Positions 7,575 to 15,760 of a DNA stretch of 64,000 nucleotides are shown here, one piece after another; position 1 is the first letter of the stretch, and every line of letters starts with the position of its first letter. The notes under the pieces are model-generated. The model did no database searches and was not told the origin of the DNA. It saw nothing but the letters and a program-made list of their open reading frames with translations. Origin of the DNA: an uncultured Desulfobacter sp. GTDB lineage: Bacteria; Desulfobacterota; Desulfobacteria; Desulfobacterales; Desulfobacteraceae. The DNA lies in the NCBI RefSeq assembly GCF_963665355.1, contig NZ_OY762229.1, positions 3,410,001 through 3,474,000 of the forward strand, in the 5' to 3' direction. The position numbers and the translations under genes are program-made.

Positions 7575-8311
7575 ATGGGAAACGCGAATCTTACGGATCT
7601 TATTTGGCATAAAATCTGGGTATTTCTTAAAACCCTAAAAACGATCTATAGCGAAGTGGAAAAATCCTGCCGAAAGTTTATTGAAGCAGTCCTTTGGGTT
7701 CTTCGCAGTGGTGCGCAGTGGCGATTGCTGCCACCAGACAGGGGCAAGTGGAACAGTGTATACAAACGTTTCATTAGATGGGGGGATAAAGGCATTTGGG
7801 ATGCCATACATTCCCATTTTTCAGATGATCCAGATATGGAATGTATTATGATTGACGGTACTATAGTACGTGCACATGCTTGTGCGGCCGGAGCCCCCAG
7901 AAGCATCTTAGTGTGATCTTCCTGATCAGGCTCTTGGGCGCTCTAAAGGCGGCTTTACAACAAAAATTCACGTGATGTGCGATGCTCTCGGAAATTCGCT
8001 CAATTTCATTCTCACAGGTGGACAGGCAGCCGATGTAACCCAAGCCTATACTCTTATTGAAGGGATACGGGCTACATATGCGTTGATGGATAGAGCTTAT
8101 GACGCAGATAAACTGATTGAACAGCTTAAGAAACAGGAGATTATTCCTGTTATTCCCCCCAAATCAAACCGAAAGTTACCCCGGGAATATGACAAGCATA
8201 TCTATAAAGAACCCAATCTTATTGAGCGTTTTATTGGCAAGCTGTGAACAATTCCGTCGGGTTTTCTCCCGGTTTGAAAAATGGGCAAAAAATTATATGT
8301 TATATATGATT
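7575..8311 (+). mobile_element. IS5-family (IS427-like) transposase, frameshifted
   Basis: Three frames together make one DDE transposase. Part 1 (7575-7916, GGAGGG site before the ATG) holds the DUF4096 N-terminal domain and the first catalytic Asp ([19 protein letters not shown]). Part 2 (open before 7972, ending 8247) gives QALGRSKGGFTTKIHV, the second Asp in LMDRAYDAD and NLIERFIGK with the catalytic Glu. Part 3 continues as EQFRRVFSRFEKWAKNYM. The first shift could be programmed, as in two-ORF IS5 elements, although a stop lies in the second frame inside the overlap. The second looks like a one-base insertion near 8241 that removes the conserved C-terminus. I could not find terminal inverted repeats. 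Probably inactive. Confidence 0.8.
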
Positions 8312-8324
8312 TGTGAAAATTCCA

Positions 8325-8364
8325 ATTCCATCTATATACATATTCCATCTATATACATATTCCG
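8325..8364. repeat. 17-bp tandem repeat at the 3' end of the methyltransferase gene
   Basis: Two perfect copies of ATTCCATCTATATACAT (8325-8341 and 8342-8358) plus a partial third. The repeat overlaps the last codons and stop of the minus-strand methyltransferase gene, where it has supplied the terminal residues. Confidence 0.8.
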
Positions 8365-9027
8365 TTTATTGAATGATTTTTTTAGCAGTTTGTACCAAAA
8401 TGGTACCATCACGTCCGCTTTAATTTCTCGCATTAATTTTTTTACTCCAGGCCAACTTTCAGCATCGTGAAATACAATAATTCCATCTTTGGAAAGAGAC
8501 TTTTTTAGAATATAAAAATCATGACAAACTTCAGAGTAAGAATGTCCAGCATCAAGAAATATCATATCGTACTGTTGCCCTTTTGATGGCATCCAATGAT
8601 TTACTAAATCGGAATAAATTTGTGTGAGTTCATTTTTTAAAGTGCCGTCAGATAAAAACGCGTTAAATACTGTTAACCTATTTTTATACTTTGGAACTAC
8701 AAAATCATTGAATATATCTCTCGGTTTACCAAAAGCCCTATGAGGAATATTAGCATCAACTGAAGTTACTTGGCTTTCATATGGTTCCGTACATTTTAGA
8801 ATCCATTTAGTTGATAGCCCTACATAGCTGCCTACTTCTAATATATTTTGGGGTTTAAATTTTTTGATAATTTTATAGAGTTCAAATGCGTCATAAGCCT
8901 TTAGTCCACCTCCATAGGCTTCTGAAATATAATGGTCATAATCGTAAGGATGTATGTCCATTAAAAGTTTCGCCATTTCATGCCGAATTTTATTATATTG
9001 TTTTCTTATCGATAAAAAATTTAACAC
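8332..9027 (-). CDS. Class I SAM-dependent methyltransferase (Methyltransf_24 type)
   Basis: A 231-residue Rossmann-fold methyltransferase. SAM-binding motif I is NILEVGSYVGLSTKWIL, followed by VTSVDANIPH, and then MIFLDAGHSYSEVCHDF and DGIIVFHDAE, the pattern of Methyltransf_24 / cephalosporin-hydroxylase-like enzymes that often modify sugars or peptides. The first codon is GTG with AGGA directly against it, so a start at a later Met (MAKLLMDIHP) is possible. The gene is much more AT-rich than its neighbours and stands alone between two transposon remnants, which suggests transfer. The substrate is unknown. Confidence 0.75.
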   Translation of the reverse strand: MLNFLSIRKQYNKIRHEMAKLLMDIHPYDYDHYISEAYGGGLKAYDAFELYKIIKKFKPQNILEVGSYVGLSTKWILKCTEPYESQVTSVDANIPHRAFGKPRDIFNDFVVPKYKNRLTVFNAFLSDGTLKNELTQIYSDLVNHWMPSKGQQYDMIFLDAGHSYSEVCHDFYILKKSLSKDGIIVFHDAESWPGVKKLMREIKADVMVPFWYKLLKKSFNKRNMYIDGICI

Positions 9028-9040
9028 TCCTAAGGCCTTA

Positions 9041-9332
9041 TAGCTAAAAATAAATATATCATGAAAATTATCTACAATAATCGAAGAATTATATAGTTAA
9101 TTAATATTGGAAAGTCAATAATTCTATATTCACTTAATAAAGGAGCGTAAGCGTCTTACTTAAAAAGTTTTTATTTATCGGACTATTACACTGATATAGT
9201 GCTAAGAATATTAAGTTATGCATGATTGATAAAATTTACGGCTGATGCGTGGCGTCGGAGTAGGTAAGGTGGATAAAAAAAATCACTGTAACCCTTCTTG
9301 ATATCAGCCTTCAGGAACTGAGGAGCAGCACT
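9041..9332. other. Gene-free AT-rich gap
   Basis: About 300 bp with no supported gene. It is AT-rich on the left; the right part (from about 9240) becomes more GC-rich and may be the decayed 5' portion of the transposase that follows. Confidence 0.4.
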
Positions 9333-10020
9333 ATGCTCAGCGAATACCGAAACGTTCATAATCATACACAACATTATTTTACCGAGGACGGGGTGGTCAG
9401 TGCCTGGGTGACGGCACAGAAATTTGATGATTTTTTATAACTCCAGGCAGATACCTTGAATTTTACCCCGGACCAGGTTCAGGAATATATGAAATACGGC
9501 TACAGAAAAATCAAGGCCACTGTATCTAAAAACAGGACTATCCGCCATGAAAAGCGAGATTATTATGTGAGCAGTGGTGCAGATAAGTTCAGCAAACATA
9601 AAAGCACACCGGTGAAAATATCCAGATACAAGGATAAGCTTTTTATTTTTGAGCAGAGTGAAGACCGGTATACTGTTGGGCGAAGCCATTGCAAAAAAGC
9701 CCTTTGACAGACCGCCGGCACCGGAACCTTCACCCGTGCAGCCTGATGAACTCGACACCATTATCGCTCTTTTAGAAACGCACAACATGGCCGTTGACCG
9801 GCCTGTTTTAATCGAAGTTTATCATAAAGGCCTCTGCCTGGCCCGGGCGGAACAAGTACTTGATCATAATCAATCAAGGTACGCGGATTACATGAAAAAG
9901 ATGAACCAACCGGATGCCCGGAAAAATCAGGCCCTGTTCAATGCATTTATGCTCGATTGCCAAAAATCGTTAAATACAAACCATGTAGCCACTTATGCAT
10001 CCCACGGAGACATGACATGA
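9333..10020 (+). pseudogene. Truncated Mu/TnsB-type transposase
   Basis: The C-terminal part of an rve/Mu-type transposase is spread over two frames. A fragment at 9333-9440 ends in a stop; the same general region then reads FTPDQVQEYMKYGY and the beta-barrel segment DKFSKHKSTPVKISRYKDKL to about 9660, where the frame changes and continues as GILLGEAIAKKPFDRPPAP to the stop at 10018-10020. The barrel is typical of the Mu transposase C-terminal domain (PF09299). The catalytic DDE core is absent. The last codons overlap the ATG of the ATPase gene, as in intact TnsB-TnsC or TniA-TniB pairs. Clearly non-functional. Confidence 0.65.
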
Positions 10021-10682
10021 AAGAGGATTTTATCAGTGATAAACGCAAGATCTCATATTTGGCTGCCACTTATAACCGGATTTATAGAGGTCAAAGCGTA
10101 CTCATTGAAGGTGATTTTGGTGCAGGAAAAACCCGGTTTTTAAAATTGCTGTACCCCAAAAAGCTCTATGCTGTATGGGTTGAGTCTCTGTTCAACATAC
10201 ATGAAACCCTGGCCGCGATACTTAAGGAATTAAATTATGAGGCTACTGCTACCTACCGCCGAACTCCCCAGTACCTGAAAATGATCTGCAATCTCTCCAA
10301 TTGTTTTATCGTCATAGATGAGGCGAATGACTTGGACGCCCGGGTTTGGCCATATCTTAAACGGATCATTGATGCCGGGGTTCCCATCGTATTTGCAAGA
10401 CTTCCGAAGGTGAGGACTCATTTGAGCCGGAACTATCCTGATATACTCAGCCGGTTGAAAGCCTTGATTTTGTATCCCATAGAAGTCGAGGACTTCATTG
10501 AAAATTACAAAGATATCCAGCAGGAAGCCGTTGAACAGATTTATATGTCCGTTAAAGGCGATATGCGCAAATTTAAAGAACTTTGTACAGACTGCCGGGA
10601 TAGGAGGGCAAAGGAACTGAACCATCAATTTGTTGATATTAATCTTGCCCTGGAATTTATATCAGATCTGCCTCCCCAATAA
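10017..10682 (+). CDS. TnsC/TniB-like transposition AAA+ ATPase
   Basis: A 221-residue AAA+ ATPase. Walker A is EGDFGAGKTRFL and Walker B is CFIVIDEANDLD, with sensor-like residues in VPIVFARLPKV. A reading frame open further upstream adds 20 residues, but the ATG at 10017 overlaps the transposase stop (ATGA) and is the natural coupled start. Such short ATPases following a Mu-type transposase act as target selectors (MuB, TnsC, TniB, IstB-like). The protein appears complete although its transposase is broken, so it is an orphan. Confidence 0.75.
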   Translation: MKEDFISDKRKISYLAATYNRIYRGQSVLIEGDFGAGKTRFLKLLYPKKLYAVWVESLFNIHETLAAILKELNYEATATYRRTPQYLKMICNLSNCFIVIDEANDLDARVWPYLKRIIDAGVPIVFARLPKVRTHLSRNYPDILSRLKALILYPIEVEDFIENYKDIQQEAVEQIYMSVKGDMRKFKELCTDCRDRRAKELNHQFVDINLALEFISDLPPQ

Positions 10683-10695
10683 TACTTACCACAAC

Positions 10696-10839
10696 TTATT
10701 CTATCTCAACAGGCCATCTTTGGTTTAATCCGAGGTTGGCCTGCCTGTATTTTATCCTTGTTTCTCTCCAGGCTGCATACTGCTGTTCCACCTTTTCCAG
10801 TGCTGAATACTGCGTGTCCGTCAGCTTTGTTTTATTCAT
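10696..10839 (-). CDS. 47-residue hypothetical protein
   Basis: A short frame, convergent with the ATPase gene, starts at ATG 10839 directly after a strong AAGGAGGG ribosome site (spacing 4-5 nt). The product begins MNKTKLTDTQYSALEKVEQQ and is charged and helical, with no membrane segment. No family recognised. The ribosome site is the main reason to believe it; it could also be the intact beginning of a gene cut off by the transposon. Confidence 0.45.
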   Translation of the reverse strand: MNKTKLTDTQYSALEKVEQQYAAWRETRIKYRQANLGLNQRWPVEIE

Positions 10840-10895
10840 GGGTCCCTCCTTAAAATATTGATGGGACCGTTATATCAGCTGCGGAGATTGAATTC

Positions 10896-11171
10896 ATGCA
10901 GGCTTACCGAAGGGACACCGATTTTGAATTGGTAGAAGATTGGATGCCCATCCCTCAGCCTTCAGATCCAGATGGTTCATGGGATCAGATAAATTTGCCT
11001 GCACCAGACTACCCCATTTTCACAGAGCCTGGTGTTACTATTACGGGTATTGGAGCTTGGGTGTCTGCAACTGTTGAATATGCTTATCCAACCCCAGTAC
11101 CAACCACAATGTCACTTCTTGGCATCGGTTTATTATCCCTTGCCGGTATCATCAGAAGAAAACAGCGATAG
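10896..11171 (+). pseudogene. C-terminal fragment of a PEP-CTERM exported protein
   Basis: The frame is open from 10854 and ends at 11171. The last 25 residues contain PVPTTMSLLGIGLLSLAGII followed by RRKQR: a Pro-rich motif, a transmembrane helix and an Arg/Lys tail, the layout of PEP-CTERM sorting signals (exosortase substrates). No signal peptide or ribosome site is present, so the N-terminal part seems lost, probably when the neighbouring element inserted. No exosortase gene is in the window. Confidence 0.6.
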
Positions 11172-11498
11172 CTATAATCAACAAGGGCGGAATCGTATAG
11201 ACATTGTATAGCCCTTAGCTGTCCTCTGAAAAACAGCCTCTGCCGTTTCTATGCCTAACCAGTACCCCTCATTAGCCTCTGCATCTTCGTTGCTAACTAT
11301 AACATACCCCTCTCTATCCTGGTGAAGCATTCTATGGCTTCAGGGAGTAAAGATTCCCAGCCAGTATAGATGGGGTTATGGAAGAAATTCAACTTCGTAT
11401 ATTTGCTTTCCTGTGCGCTTAGTTTTTTAGCTGCAAGGGTATTGCATAGTGCTATGACACAGAGCATCTTACCATTCAAGTACAAGCAGAAAAAAACT

Positions 11499-11745
11499 GA
11501 CGGGGGCTCAACGTCATTGGGTGGACTACCGCTTTACCTTGATTTGGCGAACGTAATTGGGTTGACCAAATCCATTCCAGACCATCTGGCTGTAAAAAAA
11601 GAACTCACAGGGCTGGACGGATTTCCAGTTTGTATTGTCCGGTATACTGTTAAACCTTGCAGGTGATAGTTGCGTAGATGACCTGAATATTGGCACGGGG
11701 CCTGATCGTCAACAAATCCAAGCAGGTCGCCAGCAAAGAAAATAA
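11499..11745 (+). mobile_element. IS1380-type transposase fragment, frameshifted
   Basis: One frame reads LGGLPLYLDLANVIGLTKSI (N-terminal domain of IS1380 transposases, where a GG-L-LF-EF-IGL pattern is usual). A second frame, shifted near 11615, continues GWTDFQFVLSGILLNLAGDS followed by CVDDLNI, another IS1380 hallmark. Only about 80 of more than 400 residues remain. The flanking stretch 11172-11498 has no supported gene; a 50-codon minus-strand frame there (11178-11330) has no family resemblance. Confidence 0.55.
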
Positions 11746-11809
11746 ACCTTTTATTTTAATGGATGCTTCACTTTTGATCTTGCAGCGCAAATTTTACCGG
11801 GAAACCAAG

Positions 11810-11836
11810 GCGCCCAATAACGGCCAAATTGGGCGC
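11810..11836 (-). terminator. Hairpin after the YczE-like gene
   Basis: Perfect 9-bp arms GCGCCCAAT / ATTGGGCGC around a 9-nt loop, six bases past the stop of the minus-strand gene. There is only a weak T stretch afterwards, so it may stabilise the mRNA end rather than terminate alone. Confidence 0.5.
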
Positions 11837-11841
11837 GGTCC

Positions 11842-12552
11842 TTATTTGAAAGCATTGCCTTTCCTTTGTGGCAATTGGTGATTCTCGGTTCCTATCAATT
11901 TTCTTGCCGGAAGATGTGATATTTTTTCATATAGCTGGATTAAAAGACCGACAATGAGGGCGGCAAGAATAGTTCCCTCTCTTACCCCGGCCAATTTATG
12001 CAGAAAAAGGAATGAACTGACGACGCCGATCGTTACCATTGAACAGTCAAAGCATATTTTAACTTTTCCGAAATTTTTCTTGAACGTTTTTGAAATGACG
12101 ACAAGTAGTCCGTCTCCCGGGATATAAGTGATATTCGCTTTAACAAAAAGAAATATGCCGAGAGCTATAAAAGCGCAACTCACCAACAGGACGAGCAGTT
12201 GCCCCAAATAGGTCGTGGGATTAATGCCTGAGATCAGATAAAGGGTGAAATCAATAAAAAACCCCAGCAGAATCACGGCAACGAGTTGTATCAACTGTAT
12301 ATATCGATATTTTTTGCGTAAAATGGCGATCTGAAGCAATATGAAGACGGCATTCATGAAAATCGTCAGTTCTCCCAATGAAAAAGGAAGAAACAGACTG
12401 TAAATGTAAGGCACACAGGAGATTGGCGTCACGCCAAGATTTGCCTTTACCGACAGCGAGACACCCAAAGCCAAGATAAATAAGCCGAGGGTCAATTGTA
12501 TGACTTTTAAAAATTGGGGTTTGGCCTTTTTGTGTTTTAAATCCATTGTCAA
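11842..12552 (-). CDS. YitT/YczE-family membrane protein
   Basis: A 236-residue protein with about six transmembrane segments. It starts with a Lys-rich cytoplasmic tail, then LGLFILALGVSLSVKANLGV and PISCVPYIYSL, and repeats the theme in its second half with ALGIFLFVKANITYIPGDGL, the typical internal repeat of the YczE/YyaS/YitT group. The function of this family is not established. The gene stands alone; upstream, 131 bp before the start, is a 47-bp perfect palindrome that may be its operator. An in-frame ATG two codons later is an alternative start. Confidence 0.8.
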   Translation of the reverse strand: MTMDLKHKKAKPQFLKVIQLTLGLFILALGVSLSVKANLGVTPISCVPYIYSLFLPFSLGELTIFMNAVFILLQIAILRKKYRYIQLIQLVAVILLGFFIDFTLYLISGINPTTYLGQLLVLLVSCAFIALGIFLFVKANITYIPGDGLLVVISKTFKKNFGKVKICFDCSMVTIGVVSSFLFLHKLAGVREGTILAALIVGLLIQLYEKISHLPARKLIGTENHQLPQRKGNAFK

Positions 12553-12682
12553 ATCCTTACTTATTACACATATTATGGATCATGCGGTCAAGCATGTTGA
12601 GAGTTTAATCTGGAGATCTTTCTTATGGCAGATTTTCGTTCAGATTTTGCTATTTCCGGTTGGGTCATAATTTCGACTCACA

Positions 12683-12729
12683 TTTAATTGATTGATGTTA
12701 TCAATAATTGATAACATCAATCAATTAAA
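12683..12729. promoter_or_regulatory. 47-bp perfect AT-rich palindrome
   Basis: Two 23-bp arms (12683-12705 and 12707-12729) are exact reverse complements around a single A. The core reads GTTATCAATAATTGATAAC. It lies in the 280-bp gap between the YczE-like gene and the outer-membrane protein gene, 131 bp upstream of the former. It has no T tract and a very low GC content, so it is a poor terminator; a repressor operator or a replication-type cruciform is more likely. Confidence 0.6.
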
Positions 12730-12832
12730 ATAGACTCAAATGTCAACGATTATTCTTCATTCTTAAAAGCTGTGAGCCTGTGCCCAAAAGACGTTAATTC
12801 ATGGGCAGGAAAGAATAACGTAATGTCCATGA

Positions 12833-13660
12833 TCAAAATACGTAAGAAAGTCGCAGATATGTCCAGGAGCCTTTTGTAAACGCTTTAGACTCCACGTCGT
12901 GCATGTATCTTAAATTGACCATGAGATTTTCCTGCAGCATATAGCCCAGGTTGAGGCCCAGTTTTAAATTTTCTCCCTGGGTGCCGGGCAGGCTGACACC
13001 GCCGGATTCAATATCGTCAAAGTCTTTCCACCAGGCCGCCTGAACCCCGACACGCAATTTTTTCGTGACGGCATAGGCGACTGCCGCTTCCACTTCAACC
13101 GCATCCGACACATCATCTCCTGCTGCATCCTCGTCTTTTTGCCAGTAATTCAGGCACGCGTCAAAGGACCAGGGGCCAGGATACCAACCAAAGGCCAGCT
13201 GGTGCTGGAACCACCAGGAATCATTGCTGACCTCATCGGCCCCCGTGGGGGTATAGGCAAACTCCCAGAAGGAAAGAAACACCTGGTCTTCAAAATTTTC
13301 ATAAAGGAAGATAAACGGACCGACCACAAGATCCCCAAGGCCGTCTGCAGTATCGCCCCCATCGACGGCAGTGCTTAGAACCTGGATAACCGCATTGACC
13401 CCCCAGGTTTTCCCGAACACTTTTCCTGCAAAATAAACCGGCCTGATTGCGGCATAGGTCACGTCTGTCCCGATATCCACAGTGGTGCCGTTTTCGTTTT
13501 CATATTCCGGCAGATGCTGGTAGCCGAAATAGCTGACAAGCACCTTGGTGCCGACCGGGGCCGAACTGTTGTCCAAAGGATCTAAGACATCTGCCCAAGC
13601 CGTTGTACAGATAATTATGGAAATTAACATCCCAGTGATACACATTAATTGCTTTTTCAT
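12833..13660 (-). CDS. Outer-membrane beta-barrel protein (phenol MetA-like)
   Basis: A 275-residue protein with a signal peptide (MKKQLMCITGMLISIIICTT, cut near TAWA). The ATG at 13660 is preferred over one nine codons upstream because of the GGAAAGGAAAATTTG leader. The mature part alternates aromatic and polar residues and ends in YLRLSYVF, with the terminal Phe expected for outer-membrane barrels. It resembles the MetA-pathway/transporter barrel family (PF13557): GDLVVGPFIFL and FAYTPTG. It is third in an operon behind an APC permease and an unknown protein, so it may serve as the outer-membrane channel for the same solute. Confidence 0.75.
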   Translation of the reverse strand: MKKQLMCITGMLISIIICTTAWADVLDPLDNSSAPVGTKVLVSYFGYQHLPEYENENGTTVDIGTDVTYAAIRPVYFAGKVFGKTWGVNAVIQVLSTAVDGGDTADGLGDLVVGPFIFLYENFEDQVFLSFWEFAYTPTGADEVSNDSWWFQHQLAFGWYPGPWSFDACLNYWQKDEDAAGDDVSDAVEVEAAVAYAVTKKLRVGVQAAWWKDFDDIESGGVSLPGTQGENLKLGLNLGYMLQENLMVNLRYMHDVESKAFTKGSWTYLRLSYVF

Positions 13661-13679
13661 CAAATTTTCCTTTCCCTGT

Positions 13680-14213
13680 TTATCCATCAGTCAAAATATT
13701 CATAAGGGTTTTAAAAAATTCAGCACTGCATCTTATCTGCTCGTCGCTGATTGCAACCTTAAACTGCATAGGCGGAAAAAGAAGCGAAAGATAGCCACCG
13801 CCATACAGATTTAAAAAAAGAGTTATGGCTGAATTCTCAGAAGATACCAAAACCGCATCAAAGTCCGTTATTTTACATAACTTGGCCACGTCGGCATGCT
13901 GTTTTATCTTCTCATAAAAAGAGATCAGCATTTTATCTGAGCTTTTGATCCGCCAAACCCCAAACCGGTTGAAGTAACAACGGCCGGATTTATTGCTGCC
14001 GGCCGATTGATCAGGCGACGGCAGCGAGGCCTGGAGAGACAAAAAGTAGCTGGCGCTTATCAGGCTGCTTTTGCGAACAAATGAAAGAGATCCGGTATAT
14101 GACAGCTCAGGGAAAAAAATTTTTCCCTGCTGCCGGGCGCTGCTTTTGCCAAAATATGGTTCGAATCGCTTTGCACTGTCAATCAGCATGCGTTGACTGT
14201 CAATCTTCAGCAT
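13680..14213 (-). CDS. Hypothetical protein between APC permease and porin
   Basis: A 177-residue soluble protein that I do not recognise. It starts 4 bp after the APC permease stop and ends 19 bp before the outer-membrane protein start, so it is the middle gene of a three-gene operon. No signal peptide or membrane segment is apparent. A Ser-rich central part (KSSLISASYFLSLQ) and a C-terminal half with hydrophobic strands (AITLFLNLYGGGYLSLLF) are visible. The length and tight spacing argue that it is a real gene with a function tied to transport. Confidence 0.65.
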   Translation of the reverse strand: MLKIDSQRMLIDSAKRFEPYFGKSSARQQGKIFFPELSYTGSLSFVRKSSLISASYFLSLQASLPSPDQSAGSNKSGRCYFNRFGVWRIKSSDKMLISFYEKIKQHADVAKLCKITDFDAVLVSSENSAITLFLNLYGGGYLSLLFPPMQFKVAISDEQIRCSAEFFKTLMNILTDG

Positions 14214-14217
14214 TCAT

Positions 14218-15639
14218 TCAACTCCCGAAAGCCACGCCAATTTTTTTTTCACTTTGAACAGGTTCTTCCATTTCCATATACTTGAGGACCGGTTCAAGGG
14301 GGACCGGTTTAAAAAGCTTTTCATTCAGTACAAATCTGAGCCATAGCGCTGAATAGACGACTGACATGCCGATAAACAAAAAAGACCAGCGCATGATGGT
14401 GTTTCTTATCTCCGGGTCAGGAAAGATGTTTATAAATGACGCCAGCATCCCTAAAGCGCCTATGATTTGCGGAAAAGGAAAAAACGGTGATTTGTAGGGC
14501 CGTTTGAGTTGAGGATATCGCAGTCTGAGTACAATCACATCGATATGGGCGACGATATAGCAAAGCAGCCAGGATGACACTGCAGCAAGCAAATAAACTG
14601 TGATATTGCCTGCATTGGCGATACCCCCAAAGTAAAATGTGCCAATCCCCCCTGACATCGCCAGTATTCCGATCCATGGGGTCTTGAACCGGGGGTGCAG
14701 TTTGCCGAACACGGCAGGAAGCTCTCCGTTTAAAGCCATGCTGTATAGCATCCGCGGGACCACGGCGATGACGGTATTTACGGTGCTTGCGGTTGCAAAA
14801 AGACTTACAATTGAAATAATCACCAGGCCGGGTTTGCCCATAACCGCCTGGGCGACCAGGATGTGGGGGCTCAGCGACTCAGCCAGTTCTCCCAGGGGCA
14901 CATACTTGATGCAGGTAAGTCCGTACAACAGGTTGATAACAAAAATGATCAGCAGACCAACCGTCATGGCTTTAGGAATATGCTTTTCCGGTTGCTGGAT
15001 TTCCTGGGCCATGGGGGTTACGAATTCGATACCGATGTATAGCCATATGGCCAGTGCGGTAAGGCTGAGCACCCCCCATCCCATGGGGTTGAAGTTCATT
15101 TCCGATAAAGGATGCAATGAAGGGTTTCCAACCTCGGTGAGCCCGATAATGCCCAATCCCGCAATTGAAACCATCATAACCATCGTGAACAGGATTTGTG
15201 ATTTTGCAAATACATCCACCCCCAGCACGTTAAAAATAATGAGCACCACAAAAAGTGCACCCCCGATAACTGCCGGAGAACATGAAGGAATAAATGTCGA
15301 TGAAATGATTGACCCGGCTATGGCCAGCTCGGAAGGAACCGCAAAAAAATTGGGAATAATATATCCTGCGATGGTTGCCACCATTGCAGGCAGCGCGCCC
15401 AGGGCTACCTGTGTGTAGGACCGGATACCTCCGGCGCTGGGCATAAGGCAGGCAAGTTCTGCAAAACTTTGCGCCGAAAAGTGCTGCAGTACCCAGGCTG
15501 CAAGCATGGCGATGACAAACCCGGGGCCGGCAATTCCCATGCCCTGGCCCAGGGTTACCAGTGTACTGGATGCTACGACCAGCCCCATGCTGACCGAAAG
15601 ACAGGCCCAGAACCCCAGTGATCTTTTTAAATTATCCAT
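14218..15639 (-). CDS. APC-superfamily amino acid/amine permease
   Basis: A 473-residue protein with about 12 transmembrane segments. The ATG at 15639 follows GAGGAGGAGCGG closely and gives MDNLKRSLGFWACLSVSMGL, the normal APC beginning with the unwound helix-1 segment; an upstream ATG 18 codons earlier lacks support. Further family features are FAELACLMPSAGGIRSYTQV and GIEFVTPMAQEIQQPEKHIP. It likely imports an amino acid or amine. Neighbours are an AraC regulator upstream on the same strand and, beyond it, the divergent RidA/dehydrogenase cluster, which suggests its substrate could feed that pathway. Confidence 0.85.
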   Translation of the reverse strand: MDNLKRSLGFWACLSVSMGLVVASSTLVTLGQGMGIAGPGFVIAMLAAWVLQHFSAQSFAELACLMPSAGGIRSYTQVALGALPAMVATIAGYIIPNFFAVPSELAIAGSIISSTFIPSCSPAVIGGALFVVLIIFNVLGVDVFAKSQILFTMVMMVSIAGLGIIGLTEVGNPSLHPLSEMNFNPMGWGVLSLTALAIWLYIGIEFVTPMAQEIQQPEKHIPKAMTVGLLIIFVINLLYGLTCIKYVPLGELAESLSPHILVAQAVMGKPGLVIISIVSLFATASTVNTVIAVVPRMLYSMALNGELPAVFGKLHPRFKTPWIGILAMSGGIGTFYFGGIANAGNITVYLLAAVSSWLLCYIVAHIDVIVLRLRYPQLKRPYKSPFFPFPQIIGALGMLASFINIFPDPEIRNTIMRWSFLFIGMSVVYSALWLRFVLNEKLFKPVPLEPVLKYMEMEEPVQSEKKIGVAFGS

Positions 15640-15760
15640 TCCGCTCCTCCTCATAAAACCGGTTAATTTGTTTGCGTGGTTGACGCAAAACAAAGATACC
15701 TAATATATGGCAAGCCGGTATTGGAAAAAACGGAACAAGATTGTTATTTTATAAATTACC

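Noticed and set aside
11178-11485. Two short minus-strand frames (11178-11330 and 11297-11485)
   Set aside because: No ribosome site, no family resemblance, located in decayed transposon DNA.
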